Assembly: GCF_030705605.1 (NCBI RefSeq)
Contig: NZ_JAPCKK010000027.1
Coordinates: forward strand, 1-64,000
Direction of reading: 5' to 3'
DNA from: Paenibacillus zeirhizosphaerae
GTDB taxonomy: Bacteria > Bacillota > Bacilli > Paenibacillales > Paenibacillaceae
Length of the DNA: 64,000 bases
Part shown: positions 60,745-64,000 of the stretch, piece after piece
Numbering within the stretch: the first letter of the stretch is position 1
How the letters are laid out: each line of letters opens with the position of its first letter
Translations under genes and position numbers: made by a program
Notes under the pieces: generated by a model
Seen by the model: the letters and a program-made list of their open reading frames with translations, nothing else
What the model was told of the DNA's origin: nothing
Database searches by the model: none

Positions 60745-62130
60745 ATGAAGTGGAACCGGATATATTTGAAATTAGGATGCACCATTTTCGGCTTGTTTAT
60801 GGTGATCCTATTATTGCTTGGGGTTGTCATCAATCAGATTTTTACCAGTTTTTACTCCACACAGGCTCATGAAGAAGCCAATGAACTCGCAGCCCATTTA
60901 TCCTCCATGCTGGAAGAACGAGTTATCCCATTTGAAACGATGGAAGAATTTACTGGGGTTGAGATATATTTAATTAATAACAAAGGGGAATTTACCTATT
61001 TATCGGATGATGGAAATGACCGAAGTGTTCAGCAATGGCCAGAGGTGTGGAGCAACGAGGATTTGCTTGAGGGCAGGAAGTTTGAGAAGGAATTCATGTA
61101 TCAGAATCAACTGTACTTACTGCATGGGATTCCCGTGAATAATCCATCAGATTCGACGATCAAGGGAATCTATGTGATTAGCTCCCTGGAAAGTATGAAA
61201 AACTCCATTTTAACCATCCGGTGGCTGTTGGTGCTGGCAGGAGTCGGTACTTTGATATTGGCATTGGGCTGTATCTTCATTCTGTCAAAAAAATTATCTA
61301 ATCCCTTAGTGAAAATTGAAGAGGCCACTCGGAAAATTGCCAAGGGAGAGTTGGATACACGGCTCCAAGTTCCATCAAAAGATGAAGTTGGCTCGCTAGC
61401 ACAGGCCATTAACGACCTGGCGAAGGAATTAAAACGGTACCGGGATACTCGTTCTGAGTTTTTTGCGAATATTTCACACGAGCTTCGAACGCCTGTAACG
61501 TACATGCAAGGATATGCAAATATTCTATCTAAAGGATATGTGGAGGATGAAGCAGAACAACAAAAATACTTACATATCATTTCTGAAGAGTCGCATCGCC
61601 TTACCGTCATTATCAATGACCTCTTTGAATTAGCCAAAATAGAGGAAGGAAAGATTGAACTAAATATGGAACTGACAGATCCGGCAGAGATCATTCGCCG
61701 ATCTATGGATAAGGTTAGATTAAAAGCTCAGGAGAAGGAGTTAGAGTTGAGTTCTCACTTTGAAAAGGTCTCTTCCTTCTATGTTGACCCCATCCGGTTT
61801 GAGCAAATTCTCCTGAACTTGTTGGAGAATGCCATTCGCTATACGGCCACAGGTAGCGTTCGGATTACACTAACACAAGAGGATAGGCAAGGAATCGTGG
61901 CCATATCGGATTCAGGACCAGGTATTCCCAAGGATGAACTCCCCTATATTTTTGAGCGATTTTATCGAGTGGAGAAATCCCGATCCAGGCAGCTCGGTGG
62001 AACGGGTCTTGGATTATCGATTGTTCAACATCTGGTTCAATTACAAGGCGGGAAAATTGAGGTAGAAAGCGAAGTAGGAAGAGGTACTGTTTTTAAAGTG
62101 ATGTTTCCAATCGGAGATCTGAACAGCTAA
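60745..62130 (+). CDS. Sensor histidine kinase, probable copper/envelope-stress sensor
   Basis: A 461-aa kinase from ATG 60745 (AAAAGGATG upstream); the frame is open up to 60577 and includes a Cys-rich segment. Layout: helix (about 10-32), extracellular domain (about 33-150), second helix (about 155-180), HAMP (LSNPLVKIEEATRKIAKGEL, given in part), HisKA with ISHELRTPVTYM (His about 243), N-box NLLENAIRY, G1 DSGPGI and G2 GGTGLGLSIV. The cognate OmpR-type regulator follows 134 bases later (kinase before regulator, the less common order). The adjacent multicopper oxidase suggests a metal signal. Confidence 0.85.
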   Translation: MKWNRIYLKLGCTIFGLFMVILLLLGVVINQIFTSFYSTQAHEEANELAAHLSSMLEERVIPFETMEEFTGVEIYLINNKGEFTYLSDDGNDRSVQQWPEVWSNEDLLEGRKFEKEFMYQNQLYLLHGIPVNNPSDSTIKGIYVISSLESMKNSILTIRWLLVLAGVGTLILALGCIFILSKKLSNPLVKIEEATRKIAKGELDTRLQVPSKDEVGSLAQAINDLAKELKRYRDTRSEFFANISHELRTPVTYMQGYANILSKGYVEDEAEQQKYLHIISEESHRLTVIINDLFELAKIEEGKIELNMELTDPAEIIRRSMDKVRLKAQEKELELSSHFEKVSSFYVDPIRFEQILLNLLENAIRYTATGSVRITLTQEDRQGIVAISDSGPGIPKDELPYIFERFYRVEKSRSRQLGGTGLGLSIVQHLVQLQGGKIEVESEVGRGTVFKVMFPIGDLNS

Positions 62131-62264
62131 GCTAACTTTGGAGATTCCTCCACAGAAACTTCATAAATATGGTTTATACTTCTTCGAGTACAAGATGGAT
62201 TTACAATGGACTTTGGCTAAAATGCATCAATGCACCAGTTATTAACTAAAAGGGCGGTGTAGGC

Positions 62265-62954
62265 ATGGATCTCAACATATTAGTCATCGATGATGAATGG
62301 AATATGCGAAATTTGTTGCGTATCGTATTGAGCAAAGAGGGTTTTGAGGTGACTGAGGCTCATAATGGAACGGAAGGATTAACTCTCTTTACTAATAACA
62401 AGTTTGATGTTGTTTTACTGGATATTATGATGCCCGATATGGACGGATGGCAAGTTTGTGAAAAAATTCGTCAGTCCAGTACAACTCCTATTATTATGCT
62501 GACGGCTCGCAGTGATATTAAAGATAAAGTGCAAGGATTTGAAACGGGCGCAGATGATTATGTGGTTAAACCTGTAGATCCCGAAGAACTTATTGCACGA
62601 ATTTATGCCTTAGTTCGTCGTGCTGACCAAGCTGCCTCTGCAATCAAGAGAGAACGAAAAATAGAATTTCTAGATCTAGTCATATACCCGGAGAGACTAC
62701 AGGTTGTAGTCAAGAATTTACCCGTTGAATTAACACACAAAGAGTACGATATTGTCATGATTTTGGCACAAAATCCCCAACGAACGTTTTCCAGGGCATC
62801 TATCGTTGAACAACTCTGGGGAAATGATTTTTTTGGAGATCCCAGGGTAGTAGATACCCATATCAAAAATATCCGAGATAAATTTCAGGTTGCCGGTTTA
62901 TCTTATAATCCCATTCAAACCGTATGGGGAGTAGGGTACAGGTGGGTGGATTAA
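62265..62954 (+). CDS. OmpR/PhoB-family response regulator
   Basis: A 229-aa regulator: receiver domain (about 1-120, Asp53 in LLDIMMPDMDG, Thr in MLTARS, Lys in YVVKPV) and winged-helix DNA-binding domain (ELTHKEYDIVMILAQNP, then RVVDTHIKNIRDKF and VWGVGYRW). The site GGGCGGTG precedes the ATG. With the upstream kinase it probably controls the multicopper oxidase. An ISL3-family element begins two bases after its stop codon. Confidence 0.92.
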   Translation: MDLNILVIDDEWNMRNLLRIVLSKEGFEVTEAHNGTEGLTLFTNNKFDVVLLDIMMPDMDGWQVCEKIRQSSTTPIIMLTARSDIKDKVQGFETGADDYVVKPVDPEELIARIYALVRRADQAASAIKRERKIEFLDLVIYPERLQVVVKNLPVELTHKEYDIVMILAQNPQRTFSRASIVEQLWGNDFFGDPRVVDTHIKNIRDKFQVAGLSYNPIQTVWGVGYRWVD

Positions 62955-63002
62955 CAGGCTCTTCGCTCTATTGGGTGGGTCAATGGCTATTAAAGAGAGT
63001 CA

Positions 63003-63110
63003 TAACCCTTCCGCTTGCTTGGAGAATCTCATAGGCAGAAGGAGCCGTCAAGGAATTCGCTTGACCGCTCCTTCTGCCTATGAGGCGAGGTCACAAGGCG
63101 GTAAGGGTTA
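63003..63110. repeat. Long hairpin at the end of the insertion sequence
   Basis: Arms CTCATAGGCAGAAGGAGC (63028-63045) and complement (63067-63084) are perfect for 18 bp; inside them GTCAAG pairs with CTTGAC, and outside AACCCTTCCGCTTG pairs imperfectly with CAAGGCGGTAAGGGTT. It lies between the transposase stop and the terminal repeat and may stop transcription crossing the element's end. Confidence 0.75.
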
Positions 63111-64000
63111 GTGTGCTCGGCGTGCTCCGAGCACCGGCATACGCAGCTTATTTGCCGTCATATACACCATCGCGATTAGATTTTCAACATTGCGGTAGCC
63201 ACGCGCCCGGCGCTTGGCCGCTTGCACCAGACCGTTTATGCCTTCAAGCAAGCCGTTGGTCATCTTACTGTGAAACCATCGCAAGATGCCTTCCTCGTGC
63301 TTCTTGATGGTCTTCGCCAGTTCGACCATCGGCGAGAGCTGGGAGCGGCCCGCCCAACCCATCCATTCCCGAAGGTAAACGTCCGCGAAGATGTGCGGTG
63401 TCATCTAAAACTCCTGCATGGCCAGTTTCAAGCGATAGGCGCGCCCGGTCTGCAGATGACTATCCTTCAGCCGCGCCAACGTTTCCTTTTGTTCCCTTTT
63501 GAGGTTGGATTCGTTCTTCAGCCAGATGTACTTCGTATGCTTCAGTTCCGGCGCATGCTTTTGTTCCTGGATTCGCACATCGTCCACGGCTTCGTTCACC
63601 AGCTTCATGACATGAAATTTATCAAAGGTGATTTCTGCTTGGGGAAAGTACTCCTGAATCCCTCGGATAAAGGCGGGGGACATATCGCAGCACACGTCTT
63701 GGATCTGCTCGGCAGAAGCCCCTTTAGCGGACAGCTGCTCCTTAAAGCGTCCGAGCGTGTCCATTCCTTTGCCTTCGGTTGCAAACAGAACCGTTTTTGC
63801 TTGGACATCCACAAACAAGGTGATGTACCGATGACCGCGGCGGGAGGAGGTTTCGTCGATCGCGATCTGTTTCACGCGCGTCCAATCGAGTTCGTCCATG
63901 GCTTTCTCAATATAATGGTGGAAGATGCGCCACATCCGTGTGTCGTGCTCCCGTAGTTCCCGTGCTGCTGCATTCACTGGCATTTCCGCCATGAGCCGCA
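63108..64000 (-). pseudogene. ISL3-family transposase, 5' part outside window, in-frame TAG
   Basis: The DDE transposase is recognisable from MPVNAAARELREHDTRMW, IAIDETSSRRGHRYITLF, DMSPAFIRGIQEYFPQAEI, TFDKFHVMKLVNEAVD and, after the interruption, MTNGLLEGINGLVQAAKRRA and RGYRNVENLIAM. The part up to 63405 ends MQEF, then TAG (63407-63405); the same frame goes on directly with ATG (63404). So a single stop codon splits the gene into two same-frame pieces of 195 and 98 aa (within the window). The upstream part is open to the window edge. It is probably inactive unless the stop is read through or the C-terminal piece is translated separately. Confidence 0.8.

Larger units (their letters stand above)
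62957..64000 (-). mobile_element. ISL3-family insertion sequence, right end (rest beyond window)
   Basis: The end at 62957 starts GGCTCTTCGCTCTATTGGG, close to ISL3-family terminal repeats (GGCTCTT...). The minus-strand transposase reads away from the window edge towards this end. Family members make 8-bp target duplications; GATTAACA next to the end would be one half, but the other end is outside the window. Confidence 0.75.

Noticed and set aside
63222..63956. 244-aa plus-strand frame opposite the transposase
   Set aside because: The minus strand matches ISL3 transposase motifs; the plus frame is its shadow.

Overview
The window looks like a chromosomal segment of a Paenibacillus-type, Gram-positive, spore-forming Firmicute. 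Reasons: strong AAGGAGG-like ribosome sites, frequent TTG/GTG starts, a Spo0E-family phosphatase, LPxTA-anchored surface proteins, Bacillus-type LexA and CcpA sites, YesM/YesN-type two-component proteins beside sugar ABC transporters, an AimR-like (Alo) peptide signalling pair, and a Bacillus halodurans-type RNase HI. No rRNA, tRNA or CRISPR array was seen.

Layout. 1-6.1 kb: two tandem DUF11-repeat cell-wall proteins (the first cut by the window edge), the second with five exact 435-bp internal repeats. 6.2-9.9 kb: a WYL regulator and an orphan ModA on the minus strand, then a sensory diguanylate cyclase. 10-16.9 kb: housekeeping and small genes, including YvbH, two tiny membrane proteins, an SOS-box-controlled LexA-DNA-binding-domain miniprotein, an orphan histidine kinase, an MFS pump, a DinB-fold protein and a CGNR zinc finger. 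17-19 kb: a Spo0E-like phosphatase and a quorum-sensing pair (HTH-TPR receptor plus overlapping 40-aa exported pro-peptide). 19-22.6 kb: RidA, an ECF41 sigma factor with its carboxymuconolactone decarboxylase partner and a near-perfect ECF41 promoter, RNase HI and a HAD phosphatase. 22.7-29.6 kb: a YesN/YesM pair divergent from a sugar ABC transporter whose binding-protein gene has its own promoter and a cre site. 29.9-33.7 kb: an SNF2 ATPase and a SWIM zinc-finger partner. 33.8-38.7 kb: a VanY-type peptidase, then a cassette of K+ channel, unknown protein, Ser/Gly lipoprotein, glutathionylspermidine-synthase-like ATP-grasp ligase and DUF350 membrane protein. 38.8-47.8 kb: a UvrD-like helicase, zinc-ribbon protein, TrmB-like regulator, MscL with an added zinc ribbon, secreted beta-propeller-like protein, and UgtP-like glycolipid synthase. 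47.9-52.3 kb: an autoregulated GntR/ABC exporter operon. 

From about 52.3 kb onward the sequence becomes visibly more AT-rich and carries oxidoreductases, a TetR/SDR pair with operator-like palindromes, an asparagine synthetase, gene remnants, and a copper-type module (multicopper oxidase, histidine kinase, response regulator). It ends in an ISL3-family insertion sequence inserted two bases after the response regulator; its transposase is interrupted by an in-frame TAG. This part looks like an acquired or rearranged segment.

A roughly 93-bp fold-back repeat occurs three times, plus a 16-bp end fragment, and every occurrence lies between convergently transcribed genes. The most interesting systems are the Alo-like peptide pair, the amidoligase/K+ channel/lipoprotein/DUF350 cassette, the SOS-controlled LexA miniprotein and the convergent-gene repeat family.
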